Shown here piece after piece: positions 34,985-43,539 of a stretch of 64,000 nt of DNA. The stretch's first letter is position 1. The number at the start of each line of letters is the position of its first letter. The notes under the pieces are model-generated. The model ran no database searches. It worked only from the letters and a program-made list of their open reading frames with translations, and was not told the DNA's origin. The stretch comes from RYN-230 sp963723595 (lineage in GTDB: Bacteria; Actinomycetota; Actinomycetes; Streptosporangiales; Streptosporangiaceae): contig CAVRRQ010000012.1 of assembly GCA_963723595.1 (NCBI GenBank), positions 12,907-76,906 on the forward strand, in the 5' to 3' direction. The position numbers and the translations under genes were made by a program.

Positions 34985-35812
34985 CTACCAGGTGGGGATG
35001 GGCGGGGTTAACGGAATCTCGCCCACCTTGGGGGTGCGGGTCGGGGTCAGGCCGGCCTGCCGGGCCAGGTCGGCGAACTCGGCCGAGTTGACTACGGCGG
35101 CCCCGCCCGGGTCGTTGTTGAAGTAGACGTACATGTCGGCCCGGCTGAGGTGTGCCTCCTTGATCCGGTCCACCCACGAGCGGAGCGCCTCCTCGCCGTA
35201 GCGGGGCCACGGGTCCGCGGCACCCTCGTGAAACCGCAGGAATCCCCAGCTGGCCGTCCGCCACAGCGGCGTGACGGGCCGCCCGAGCCGGTCCGCCCAG
35301 CACAACGCGGCATCATGACCGGCCAGGATCTCCCGCACCTCGTCCGTCCACCACGACTCGTGCCGCGGCTCCACCACGATGCGCAGCACCTCCGGCCCAT
35401 CCCCCCGGACCGCGGGCCAGGCATCCCGGAATTCCTTCAGGCCCGCATCCAGCAGCCCCGGCTCCGCGGTGAAGGTGGGGGGCAACTGAAGCAGGATCGG
35501 CCCCAGCTTCGGGCCCAGCCCCGCAGCCACCCCGAGCAGCCGCGCCACCGGCTCCCCCGGATCGCGCAGCTTCCTGACGTGGGTGAGGTACCGGCTGGCC
35601 TTGACCGCCATCACGAAGTCGTCCGGCGTCCTCTCCCGCCACCCCTCGAACGTCTTCCGCGCGGGCAGCCGGTAAAACGTGCCGTTATTTTCCACGGTCA
35701 TGTACTGCGTGGCGTAGTGCTCCAGCCACCGCCGCTGGGCCACCCCTTTCGGATAGAGGCCGTCCCGCCAGTCGCGGTACTGCCACCCAGAGGTCCCCAC
35801 GAGAACAGGCAT
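34985..35812 (-). CDS. DUF72 (YecE-like) TIM-barrel protein
   Basis: 275 aa from ATG 35812, reading MPVLVGTSGWQYRDWRDGLY as the family's first strand; an in-frame extension to 35863 runs into the next gene. Other landmarks: TVENNGTFYRLPARKTFEGW, DFVMAVKASRYLTHVRKL, LLQLPPTF, IVVEPRHESWW and MYVYFNNDPGGAAVVNS. The fold is a TIM barrel with a conserved polar cleft; no reaction has been established for the family, though links to nucleases and Fe-S repair have been suggested. It starts 51 bases after the monooxygenase stop on the same strand. Confidence 0.88.
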   Translation of the reverse strand: MPVLVGTSGWQYRDWRDGLYPKGVAQRRWLEHYATQYMTVENNGTFYRLPARKTFEGWRERTPDDFVMAVKASRYLTHVRKLRDPGEPVARLLGVAAGLGPKLGPILLQLPPTFTAEPGLLDAGLKEFRDAWPAVRGDGPEVLRIVVEPRHESWWTDEVREILAGHDAALCWADRLGRPVTPLWRTASWGFLRFHEGAADPWPRYGEEALRSWVDRIKEAHLSRADMYVYFNNDPGGAAVVNSAEFADLARQAGLTPTRTPKVGEIPLTPPIPTW

Positions 35813-35862
35813 GCCCTGGAAGTACCCCCCGCCCGCAAGACATGCGCCCGGCATCCCCGCCA

Positions 35863-37017
35863 TCAGGACTGCGCGGCTCCTTCGTGCTCCCCCTCGGGGG
35901 CGCCGGTGAAGAAGTCGATGAGGCCGAACGGTGCGCGGTCGCCGAGGCAGAGCTCCAGGATCTCGTGTGCGTCCGCGGCCTCGGACTCGCTGCGCGGGAA
36001 CATTGCCTCTTCGTAGGCGGTGAGGGCCGTTTCGATGTCGCCGGGGTGCGCGGTGATCGCCGTCCCGAGTTCTGCACCATCGAACATCGCCAGGTTCGCG
36101 CCCTCGCCGGACGGCGGCATCAGGTGCGCGGCATCACCGAGGAGCGTCACCCCCGGTACGCGGTCCCATCGGTGTCCATCCGGGAGCGCGTAGATCATGC
36201 GCGGGATCGGCGCGGTCTCGCCGTCGGTGATCAGCGCGGTGAGCTCCGGCGCCCACCCGTCGAACTCGGCCGCGACCCGGGCAGTCGCGGCGGCGGCGTC
36301 GGTGAAGTCGATGCCGGCGATCCACCCGGCGGGGCGGTTCAGCTCGACGTACGTGTGCAGGATGTTCCCCGCCTCGCGGTGTGCGACGATCCCCTTTCCC
36401 GGGGCGAGCGCGTACATCGCGCCGCCGCCGACCGTTTCGGCCGCCGCGGGGTGCCGCTCGTCGGCGTCGTCCAGGTAGGTCTCGATGAAGGTGGTGCCGA
36501 CGTACTGCGGCCTGGCGCCGGAGAGCAGCGGGCGGATCTTCGACCAGGCGCCGTCGGCACCGACGAGGAGGCTGGTGGTCACGGCCGGCCCGTCGGCGAA
36601 GGTCAGCTCGTGCCGGCCGTCGCCCAGGGACTGGACACCGGTGACCTTGCGCCCCCACTGGATCATCTCGCCGGGCAGGGAGCCGACCAGGATCCGCCGC
36701 AGGTCGCCGCGGAGCACCTCGGGACGCCCGGCCGTGCCGTCGTCGGGATCCTCGAGCAGCACCGCGCCATGCGGATCGAGCATGCGCGTGGCCTCGCCAC
36801 CCTCGTGGATGATCGCGCGGAACTCGGCGGTAAGGCCGGCCGCTTCGAGCGCGAGCTGCCCGTTGTGCTCGTGGATGTCGAGCTGGCCGCCCTGCGTGCG
36901 GGCCTCCGCCGCGGGCTCCGCCTCGTAGATCGTCGCGGGGATGCCGTGGACATGGAGGACGCGGGCGAGGGTGAGGCCGCCCAGGCCCGCACCGACGATC
37001 GTGACTGGTGCCGTCAT
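35863..37017 (-). CDS. FAD-dependent monooxygenase of the TetX-like type
   Basis: 384 aa flavoprotein hydroxylase. The Rossmann motif VTIVGAGLGGLTLAR is at the very start, EVLRGDLRRILVGSL is the NADPH/FAD Arg region, LLVGADGAWSKIRPLL is the DG motif and GDAAHLMPPSGEGAN the second FAD motif. GRPEVLRGDL and MPPSGEGANLAM are shared with tetracycline-modifying TetX enzymes, but also with many uncharacterised relatives. Soluble, NADPH-dependent. It is divergent from a TetR gene with two identical operators in between, so it should be induced by a small molecule that it hydroxylates. Antibiotic inactivation is possible but unproved. Confidence 0.88.
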   Translation of the reverse strand: MTAPVTIVGAGLGGLTLARVLHVHGIPATIYEAEPAAEARTQGGQLDIHEHNGQLALEAAGLTAEFRAIIHEGGEATRMLDPHGAVLLEDPDDGTAGRPEVLRGDLRRILVGSLPGEMIQWGRKVTGVQSLGDGRHELTFADGPAVTTSLLVGADGAWSKIRPLLSGARPQYVGTTFIETYLDDADERHPAAAETVGGGAMYALAPGKGIVAHREAGNILHTYVELNRPAGWIAGIDFTDAAAATARVAAEFDGWAPELTALITDGETAPIPRMIYALPDGHRWDRVPGVTLLGDAAHLMPPSGEGANLAMFDGAELGTAITAHPGDIETALTAYEEAMFPRSESEAADAHEILELCLGDRAPFGLIDFFTGAPEGEHEGAAQS

Positions 37018-37039
37018 GATGCTCCTTCCACCAGCTGGC

Positions 37040-37080
37040 TGGAACGCTGTTCCATAAACTTATCTTGGAACATTGTTCCA
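37040..37080. promoter_or_regulatory. Two TGGAAC-N3-GTTCCA operators in the TetR / monooxygenase divergent promoter
   Basis: TGGAACGCTGTTCCA lies at 37040-37054 and TGGAACATTGTTCCA at 37066-37080. Both have perfect 6-bp arms and a 3-bp spacer, and they are 26 bp apart. The first lies 23 bases before the monooxygenase start, the second 19 bases before the tetR start, so one bound repressor dimer at each site would close both promoters. AT-rich CATAAACTTATC between them is the likely overlapping -10 region. Confidence 0.85.
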
Positions 37081-37099
37081 AGCGTGTCAAGATGTGCTC

Positions 37100-37771
37100 A
37101 TGGCGGCCAAGACGCAGCGGACCGAACGGCGCACGGACGCGCTGTCGAAGGAGCGGATCGTCGAGGCCGCGATCGGGATCCTCGACGCCGACGGCGAGAG
37201 CGCCCTGACCTTCCGCGCGCTCACGGCGCGCCTGGCCACCGGGAGCGGGGCTATCTACTGGCACGTCGCCAGCAAGGACGATCTGCTCGCGGCGACCACC
37301 GACCACGTCATCGCCCGGGTCATGACCGAGGTGGTCAGCGGGGCGGAGCCGCGGGAGGCGATCCGTGCCATTGCCCTGGGGGTGTTCGACGCGATCGACG
37401 CCCACCCGTGGGTGGGCGCCCAGCTCTCCCGTGAGCCGTGGCAGTCCGCGGTGCTGCAGATCTTCGAAAGCGTCGGCGGGCAGCTCCAGGCGCTCGGCGT
37501 CCCCGCGCGGGCGCAGTTCGACTGCGCGTCCGCGCTCGTGAACTACGTCCTCGGCCTCGCCGGACAGTACGCCGCGGGCGCCCGCCTCCTCGCGCGCGAC
37601 ACGGACCGATCGGCCTTCCTCGCGACCGTCGCCGGACAGTGGGCGCAGCTCGACCCCGCGGAGTACCCATTCATCCGCCAGGTGGCGGCGCAGCTGCCCG
37701 GGCACGACGACCGCCAGCAATTCCTGGCCGGCATCGACCTCATCCTGGCTGGCATCAGAACCGTCCGATAG
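37100..37771 (+). CDS. TetR-family repressor
   Basis: 223 aa from ATG 37100. Helix-turn-helix: ALSKERIVEAAIGILDADGE and FRALTARLATGSGAIYWHVA, followed by SKDDLLAATTDHV. The ligand domain (HPWVGAQLSREPWQSAVLQI and CASALVNYVLGLAGQYAAG) resembles TetR_C-type domains. An in-frame ATG at 37073 would start inside the operator and is not chosen. Almost certainly represses itself and the divergent TetX-like monooxygenase through the two TGGAACNNNGTTCCA sites. Its stop faces the mmsA stop across a hairpin. Confidence 0.93.
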   Translation: MAAKTQRTERRTDALSKERIVEAAIGILDADGESALTFRALTARLATGSGAIYWHVASKDDLLAATTDHVIARVMTEVVSGAEPREAIRAIALGVFDAIDAHPWVGAQLSREPWQSAVLQIFESVGGQLQALGVPARAQFDCASALVNYVLGLAGQYAAGARLLARDTDRSAFLATVAGQWAQLDPAEYPFIRQVAAQLPGHDDRQQFLAGIDLILAGIRTVR

Positions 37772-37782
37772 ACGGTCCCGCA

Positions 37783-37805
37783 CCGTGCCCGGCTCCCGGG
37801 CACGG
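37783..37805. terminator. Bidirectional hairpin between tetR and mmsA
   Basis: CCGTGCCCGG, loop CTC, CCGGGCACGG: a perfect 10-bp stem in the 44 bases between two convergent stops. It can serve both transcripts. Confidence 0.7.
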
Positions 37806-37815
37806 ACACGGAGGA

Positions 37816-39319
37816 CTAGTTATTAACGGGGAACCCCAGGCTGACGCCGCCGTGGCTGGGGTCGAGCCAGCGGGACGTCACCGCCTTGCCCCGGGTGTAG
37901 AAGTGCACGCCCTCGGTCCCGTGGACGTGGGTGTCCCCGAACAGGGACGCCTTCCAGCCACCGAACGAGTAGTACGCCATCGGCACCGGGATCGGCACGT
38001 TCACTCCCACCATGCCGGCCTCGACGTCGAACACGAACCGCCGGGCCGCCCCGCCGTCGTTGGTGAAGATCGCGGTCCCGTTGCCGTAGGGGTTCTCGCT
38101 GACCAGCCGGACCGCGTCCGCGTAGGTCGAGGCGCGGACCACGGACAGCACCGGGCCGAAGATCTCGTCGGTGTAGGCGGCCATGGCTGGTGTGACGTGG
38201 TCCAGGACGCTGGGCCCAAGCCAGAACCCCCCCTCGCTGCCGCCGATGACCGGGTGCACCCGCCCGTCCACGGCCAGGGTCGCGCCCTCACGGACCCCCG
38301 AGTCCAGGTACGAGGCGACCTTGTCCCGGTGCGCGCCGGTGACCAGCGGTCCCATCTCCGAGCGCTCGTCGGTGCCCGGCCCCACCCGCAGCCGCGCGAC
38401 CCGCTCGGTGATCTTGGCGACCAGTTCGTCACCCACCGGGCCCACGGCCACCAGGACGGATACGGCCATGCAGCGCTCGCCCGCGGAGCCGAATCCCGCG
38501 GACACCGCGGCGTCCGCGGCGAGGTCGAGGTCGGCGTCCGGCAGCACGACCATGTGGTTCTTGGCCCCGCCCAGCGCCTGGACGCGCTTGCCCGCCGCCG
38601 TCCCGGTCTCATAGACGTAGCGCGCGATCGGGGTGGACCCGACGAAGCTCACCGCGCGGACTTCCGGGTGCCCCAGCAGCGCGTCGAACGGCTTCCTTGT
38701 CTCCCTGGACCACGTTGAACACGCCCTCGGGGAGCCCCGCCTCGGCCCACAGCCGGGCCAGCAGCAGGGAAGCCGAGGGGTCCTTTTCCGAAGGCTTGAG
38801 CACGAACGCGTTCCCGCAGGCGATGGCGATGGGGAACATCCACATCGGCACCATGGCCGGGAAGTTGAAGGGGGTGATGCCGGCGACCACGCCGAGCGGC
38901 TGCCGGATCGAGTAGGCATCGACGCCGGTAGAAACGTTTTCGGAAAAACCGCCCTTGAGCAGGTGCGGGATTCCGCAGGCGAACTCGACGACCTCCAGGC
39001 CGCGGGCCACCTCACCGGCCGCGTCCCCGGCCACCTTGCCGTGCTCCGCGCTGATCAGCGCGGCCAGCTCGCCGGTGCGCCGGGCCAGCAGCTCACGGAA
39101 CGTGAACAGCACGCCGGCCCGCTTGGCCAGCGACGCGGCCCGCCAGCCGGGGAAGGCCTTGGCCGCGGCGGCGACCGCGTCGTCGACGACCGCGGCCGAC
39201 GCGAAGTCGACCGTCCCGGTCACCTCGCCGGTCGCCGGGTCGTAGATGTCGCCATGCCGCTCGGCCGCGCCCGCCCAGGGCTGCCCGCCGATCCAGTGGC
39301 TGACGTGCTTTCCCGTCAC
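37816..39319 (-). CDS. mmsA: CoA-acylating methylmalonate-semialdehyde dehydrogenase (frame break near 38695)
   Basis: About 500 aa. GTG 39319 follows GAGGAGG. First frame: HVSHWIGGQPWAG, YDPATGEVTGTVDFASA, ACGIPHLLKGGFSENVSTG, GITPFNFPAMVPMWMFP, LKPSEKDPSASLLLA, GVFNVVQGDKEAV. Second frame: DALLGHPEVRAVSFVGSTP, ALGGAKNHMVVLPDAD, the catalytic Cys in SAGERCMAVS, EIFGPVLSVVRA and YYSFGGWKASLFGDTHVHG. The lack of the general-base Glu and the FSENVSTG text are typical of the CoA-dependent MMSDH group. It turns methylmalonate or malonate semialdehyde into propionyl-CoA or acetyl-CoA. With the aminotransferase next to it, it should degrade beta-amino acids. Confidence 0.92.
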
Positions 39320-39419
39320 TCTGCCTCCTCGGATATTCGCGCCATCCGGCAGCCAAGACCCCACCGGCCGCTCGGCCGGGCCTGGCGGCCCGGCCTCGTT
39401 AGCCGGTGCCGGATGGCAC

Positions 39420-40718
39420 TCACGGGCTGGCCTCCTCGTTTACCGCGCGGAGCGCGTCAGCCAGGATGCCCAGGCCTTCCTTGGCCTCGGCGTCGGACAG
39501 GTTCATCGGCGGGGCCATCCGGAGCGTGTGCCCGTACAGGCCCCCCTTGCCGATCAGCAGGCCGCGCTCCCGGGTCTCCTCCAGCATCCGGGTGGCCAGC
39601 GCCGGGCTGGGCGCGCCGGTCGCGGGGTCGACCAGGTCCACGGCGAACATCAGGCCCTTGCCCCGGACCTCGCCGACCGCGGCCAGCGGCGCGGCCGCCT
39701 CGCGCAGTCCGCTGATGATCATGCCGCCCAGCTCAGCCGCATTCCGCTGCAGGTCGTGGGACAGGACGTAGTCGAGGGTGGCGTTGGCGGCGGCGGTGGA
39801 CAGCGGGTTGCCGCCGAAGGTGGAGATGCCGTTGCCGGGCAGCCCGTCCATCAGGTCGCCGCGGGCGATCACGCCGCCGATGGCCATCCCGTTGCCGAGG
39901 CCCTTGGCGAACGTGATGATGTCCGGGGTGACGCCGTGCGCGCCGATGCCCCAGAAGTGCTCGCCGGTGCGGCCCCAGGCCGTCTGCACCTCGTCGGAGA
40001 TGAGCAGCGCCCCGCGCTCCCGGAGCACCGCGGCGTAGTCGCCGAGCAGGCCGTCCGGGGGCATGGTGAAGCCGCCGACCCCCTGCACGGGCTCGGCGAT
40101 CAGGCAGGCCACGTCCCCCGCGGTCGCGGTGGTCAGCACGTGCCGCAGGTCCTGGACGCAGGCTTCGGTGTACGCGGCGTCGTCCATCCCGGCGAAGGCG
40201 GGCAGCTGCCGGTCCGTGCCGTGCAGGTAGTGCACGGCGAACGGGGCCAGTGGCGAGCTCTTCCACGCGCCGTTGCCGGTGATGGCGACCGCGCCGAAGG
40301 ACCGGCCGTGGTAGCTGTTGCGCAGCGCGAGCACCTGGTTGGACCGGCGGGCCGCCGTGGCCAGCATCAGCGCGGTCTCGTTGGCCTCGGTACCGGAGTT
40401 GGTGAAGAACACCTTGGCGTTCTCGATCCCGGACAGCCGGGCCAGCTTCTCGGCCAGCTCCACCTGGTTGCGGATCAGGTACAGGGTGGACGTGTGCACC
40501 ATGCCGGTGTCCAGCTGGCGCTGGACCGCCTCGCGGACCTCGGGCACGCCGTAGCCCAGCATGTTGGTCAGGATGCCGCAGAAGAAGTCCAGGTAGCTGC
40601 GGCCGTTGGCGTCCGTGACGCGGCTGCCGCTGCCGCTGGTCAGTTCCAGCGGCTCGGAGTAGTAGAGCCCGAGCCAGTTAGGGATGACGCGGCGGTGCCG
40701 CTCGTGGAGTTCCGACAT
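39420..40718 (-). CDS. Class-III omega-aminotransferase
   Basis: 432 aa from ATG 40718 (GGGAGG directly before it; the frame is also open to 40760). Landmarks: YLDFFCGILTNMLGYGVPEV, FFTNSGTEANETALMLATAA, NSYHGRSFGAVAITG, ALLISDEVQTAWGRTG, Schiff-base Lys in ITFAKGLGNGMAIGG, and STFGGNPLSTAAANATLDYV. It is nearer the alanine-glyoxylate / beta-aminoisobutyrate-pyruvate aminotransferase group than to GabT at 33 kb. With mmsA 101 bases downstream, beta-alanine or 3-aminoisobutyrate, both products of pyrimidine breakdown, are the likely substrates. Divergent from the PucR regulator. Confidence 0.88.
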   Translation of the reverse strand: MSELHERHRRVIPNWLGLYYSEPLELTSGSGSRVTDANGRSYLDFFCGILTNMLGYGVPEVREAVQRQLDTGMVHTSTLYLIRNQVELAEKLARLSGIENAKVFFTNSGTEANETALMLATAARRSNQVLALRNSYHGRSFGAVAITGNGAWKSSPLAPFAVHYLHGTDRQLPAFAGMDDAAYTEACVQDLRHVLTTATAGDVACLIAEPVQGVGGFTMPPDGLLGDYAAVLRERGALLISDEVQTAWGRTGEHFWGIGAHGVTPDIITFAKGLGNGMAIGGVIARGDLMDGLPGNGISTFGGNPLSTAAANATLDYVLSHDLQRNAAELGGMIISGLREAAAPLAAVGEVRGKGLMFAVDLVDPATGAPSPALATRMLEETRERGLLIGKGGLYGHTLRMAPPMNLSDAEAKEGLGILADALRAVNEEASP

Positions 40719-40835
40719 CCTCCCAGTCTGTCCGACGCACCCCGCCCCCCGCCCCGACACCGTGTCACGGATAACCCATAGATCCTGACACTATGTTCAT
40801 CCTCTCGTACGCTGGTGGCACCGGCCCCAGCCCAC

Positions 40836-40912
40836 GTTTCCCGCGGACGGTGCGCCGAGCCGGGCGATATGACCGTTTTCGGCGAACGATGCGCGGGAAC
40901 CGTCGCGGGAAC
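40836..40912. promoter_or_regulatory. Repeated CGCGGGAAC elements before the PucR gene
   Basis: CGCGGGAAC occurs at 40892-40900 and 40904-40912 (12 bp apart), and the reverse complement form GTTTCCCGCG at 40836-40845. All lie in the 217-base region between the divergent aminotransferase and pucR genes. They may be PucR sites; GC-rich background lowers the weight. Confidence 0.35.
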
Positions 40913-40935
40913 AGGCGGGCGGAGGGAGACGGCGG

Positions 40936-42601
40936 ATGCCGACGGTCGCGGAGGTGCTCCGGCTCGATGCGGTGCGGCGCGGGCGCCCGCAGGTGGTGGC
41001 GGCGGCCGGCGGGCTGGACCGGACGGTGCGCTGGGTGCACGCGATCGAGTTCGCCGACGCGGCCCGGCTGCTGCGCGGCGGCGAGCTGGTGCTCACCACG
41101 GGGATAGCCCTGCCGGACGAGGAACCGCTGCTGGACGCCTACGTGGCCGAACTGGCCGCGGTGGGGGTGAGCGCCCTCGCGGTCGAGCTGGGCCGTAAGT
41201 ACACCAGCGGCCTCCCCGCCGCGTTCGTCGCGGCCGCCCGGGACCGGGGACTGCCGCTGATCGTGTTCACCCGCGAGGTCCCGTTCATCGAGATCACCGA
41301 GGCCGTGCACGCCCTGATCATCGACGACCAGATGGAGCAGCTGCGGGCCTCGGCCCGGCTGCACGAGGTGTTCACCGACCTGGCCGTGGCCGGCGCCGCC
41401 CCGGCCGACATCCTCCGGGAGGCCGCGCTGCTCGCGGGGCGGCCGCTGGTCCTGGAGGACCTGTCCCATCATGTGCTGGCCTGCGAGCCGGCCGGGCACC
41501 GACCCGGCCGCCCTGCTGGCGGACTTCGGGACCCGCTCCGCCGCGGTGCCGGCCTCGCCGCGCACCGCCTACCACCCCGGCCCCGGCTGGCTGGTCACCA
41601 CCGTGGGGGCGCGCGGCGAGGACTGGGGCCGGGTCATCCTGGTCTGCGACGGGCCGCCCGCCCCGGTGGACACCGTGCTGGTGGAGCGCGCGGCCACCAC
41701 GCTCGCGCTGGGGCGGCTGCTGGCCCGCCAGCAGGAAAGCCTGGAACGCCAGGCGCACCGCACCCTGATCAGCATCCTGCTGGCCCAGGCCGATGCCGAC
41801 ACCGGCGAGATGGCCGCGCAGTGCCGGGCGCTGGGCGTGCCGGTCACCGGCCGGCAGCTGATCACCGCGGTGATCAGGTCACCGGACGGCGGGGCTGGCC
41901 TGCTGGCCCAGGCCCGGGTCCTGGACCTGGCCGAGGCGTTCGCGGACGCCTGCCGCACCGAGCGGATCCCGGCGCTGGTCGGCTCCCTGGACGACGTGCG
42001 GGCCGGCGCGCTGCTGTCGGCCGAGGCCGGCGCTGACCCGGAGCAGGTGCTGGCCGGGGTGTGCGCCGCGGCCCGGCTGGGGGTGGCCCGCCGGGCCAGG
42101 CGCCCCTACGGGATGGCCAGCGGGGAGCCGGTGATCGGGGTGGGCACCCCCGCGGGCAGCCTGCGCGAGGTCCGGCGCTCGCTGCTGGAGGCGCGGCAGG
42201 TGGCGGACGCAGCCGCGGAGACCGCGGGACCGCTGGACGGCCGGCCCTTCTACCGCCTGGCCGACCTGCGGCTGCGTGGCCTGCTCTCGCTGCTCGGCGC
42301 GGACGCCAGGCTGGCGACGTTCGTGGACCGGGAGCTGGGCCCGCTGCGGCGCTACGACGCCGCGCACGGCACCGGCCTGGTCGGCGTGCTGGACGCGTAC
42401 CTGGCGGCGGGGGGGAACAAGGCGGACGCCGCCGCGCGGGCCCACCTGGCCCGGCCCACCCTGTACGAGCGGCTCCGGCATATCGAGCGGATTCTGGGGG
42501 TCAGCCTCGACTCGGCCGAGTCACGCACCTCGCTGCACGTCGCCCTGCTGATCGGGCAAAGGCCGCCTCCTGCGCCGGGCACCGCGAGCGGTTCAGGATA
42601 G
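40936..42601 (+). CDS. PucR-family transcriptional regulator (frame break near 41500)
   Basis: About 555 aa. N-terminal PucR domain: VAEVLRLDAVRRGRPQVVAA, VRWVHAIEFADAARLLRGGE, LVLTTGIALPDEEP, VELGRKYTSGLPAAF, FIEITEAVHALIIDDQ. After LACEPAG the frame changes and continues TDPAALLADFG. The GGDEF-like middle follows, then the C-terminal helix-turn-helix: LVGVLDAYLAAGGNKADAAA and RAHLARPTLYERLRHIERIL. PucR proteins govern purine, pyrimidine and amine catabolism. Position opposite the aminotransferase-mmsA pair makes these its targets. One base near 41500 (CCGGCCGGGCACCGACC) restores the gene. Confidence 0.9.
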
Positions 42602-42744
42602 GCGGCCCTTACCCTCCGGGAAGTCCGCTGCCATTCCTGACAACCGCCGTGCCAGGCTGGCCGTCCACCCAGGGAATCACTTGAGCAGGCCCAGGGAAGG
42701 TGGCCCCCCGCTCAGGCCATTCGCGAGAGGGGAATCGCAGCGCC

Positions 42745-43011
42745 ATGGCTAACGGGACCGAACGCAGGCCAGCGCGGGCTGGGACGGGGACGTGCACCAA
42801 ATGCACCTGCTCCCGATTCGAGGGACAGGGAAGCATCTGCGAGAACTGCAAGCACCATTACGACGAGCACAACGTCGCCTGGCCGCGGGGCCTGGACCTG
42901 ATCTGGTCGTTAGAGCACGGTGCCCGCGCGAGGCGGCTCCGAATCAGGTGCCGAACCATGTGCCGGACACGCTGGGGGGCCGGAGGTCAGTACATCTCGA
43001 CGCAGTCGTAG
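42745..43011 (+). CDS. Small Cys-rich (zinc-ribbon-like) protein
   Basis: 88 aa from ATG 42745 with GAGGGGA upstream. The centre holds C-T-K-C-T-C, ten residues, then C-E-N-C-K-H-H, which is a plausible zinc site (CTKCTCSRFEGQG and ICENCKHHYDEH). The C-terminal third is Arg-rich and lies over the 3' remnant of the opposite strand, so the natural end may be earlier. Family not recognised. It could be a nucleic-acid-binding or protein-binding zinc ribbon. Confidence 0.5.
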   Translation: MANGTERRPARAGTGTCTKCTCSRFEGQGSICENCKHHYDEHNVAWPRGLDLIWSLEHGARARRLRIRCRTMCRTRWGAGGQYISTQS

Positions 43012-43057
43012 CTGACCGCCGGGCTGAGCCAGTCGCTGAGCGCGCCGGAACCGCTGA

Positions 43058-43528
43058 TCACGGTAGATCGGCCATGGAGACGTTGTTCTGGCCGTTCACG
43101 GCCACGTAGTAATGGCGCAGCAGGCCACTGCCGTACCAGGTGCTCGAGGACGCCGTGATGATGATGTAGTTCCCGGTCTGCTGCGCACTCACGGCCGGAC
43201 TGGGCAGGCCGGACTCGACGTGCGACTCACTGGTCCCGGACGGCTGCAACTCGGTCCCGTTGAGGTTCAGCGATGTCATGCCGCCGGTGGCCTGATGGAT
43301 CTTGAACACCAGTCCGCCGCCGGTGGTGACCGTGTAGTACCCGCCACTGTCCGTGTAGCCGAACGCTGCCGCTCTGGCCGCGGGGGCCCGGGCCGACACG
43401 GTGTCCGCGGCGGCGCCGGCTAACCCGAGGGCCAGGCCGCTGGACGCCGCGCCGGTGAGGAACTGGCGCCGTCCCAGCGGCCGGGGCCCGGACGGGGAGC
43501 TGGTTCCCCTCATCTGAGGCTTCTTCAC
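43058..43528 (-). pseudogene. N-terminal fragment of a PL4-like rhamnogalacturonan lyase
   Basis: 156 codons. Tat signal GRRQFLTGAASSGLALG, then the family's beta-sandwich start: YTVTTGGGLVFKIHQATGGM, TSLNLNGTELQPSG, GNYIIITASSSTWYGSGL and LLRHYYVAVNGQNNVSMAD. PL4 enzymes normally run beyond 500 residues; here the frame stops at 43058. Directly after, in another frame, 27 codons read STVISGSGALSDWLSPAVSY to DCVEMY and a stop at 42987, which looks like the C-terminal tail of an exported enzyme. A large internal deletion would explain both. It sits 12 bases upstream of nothing but its own remnants and just after the GH28 gene. Confidence 0.7.
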
Positions 43529-43539
43529 GTCAGCCCCGC

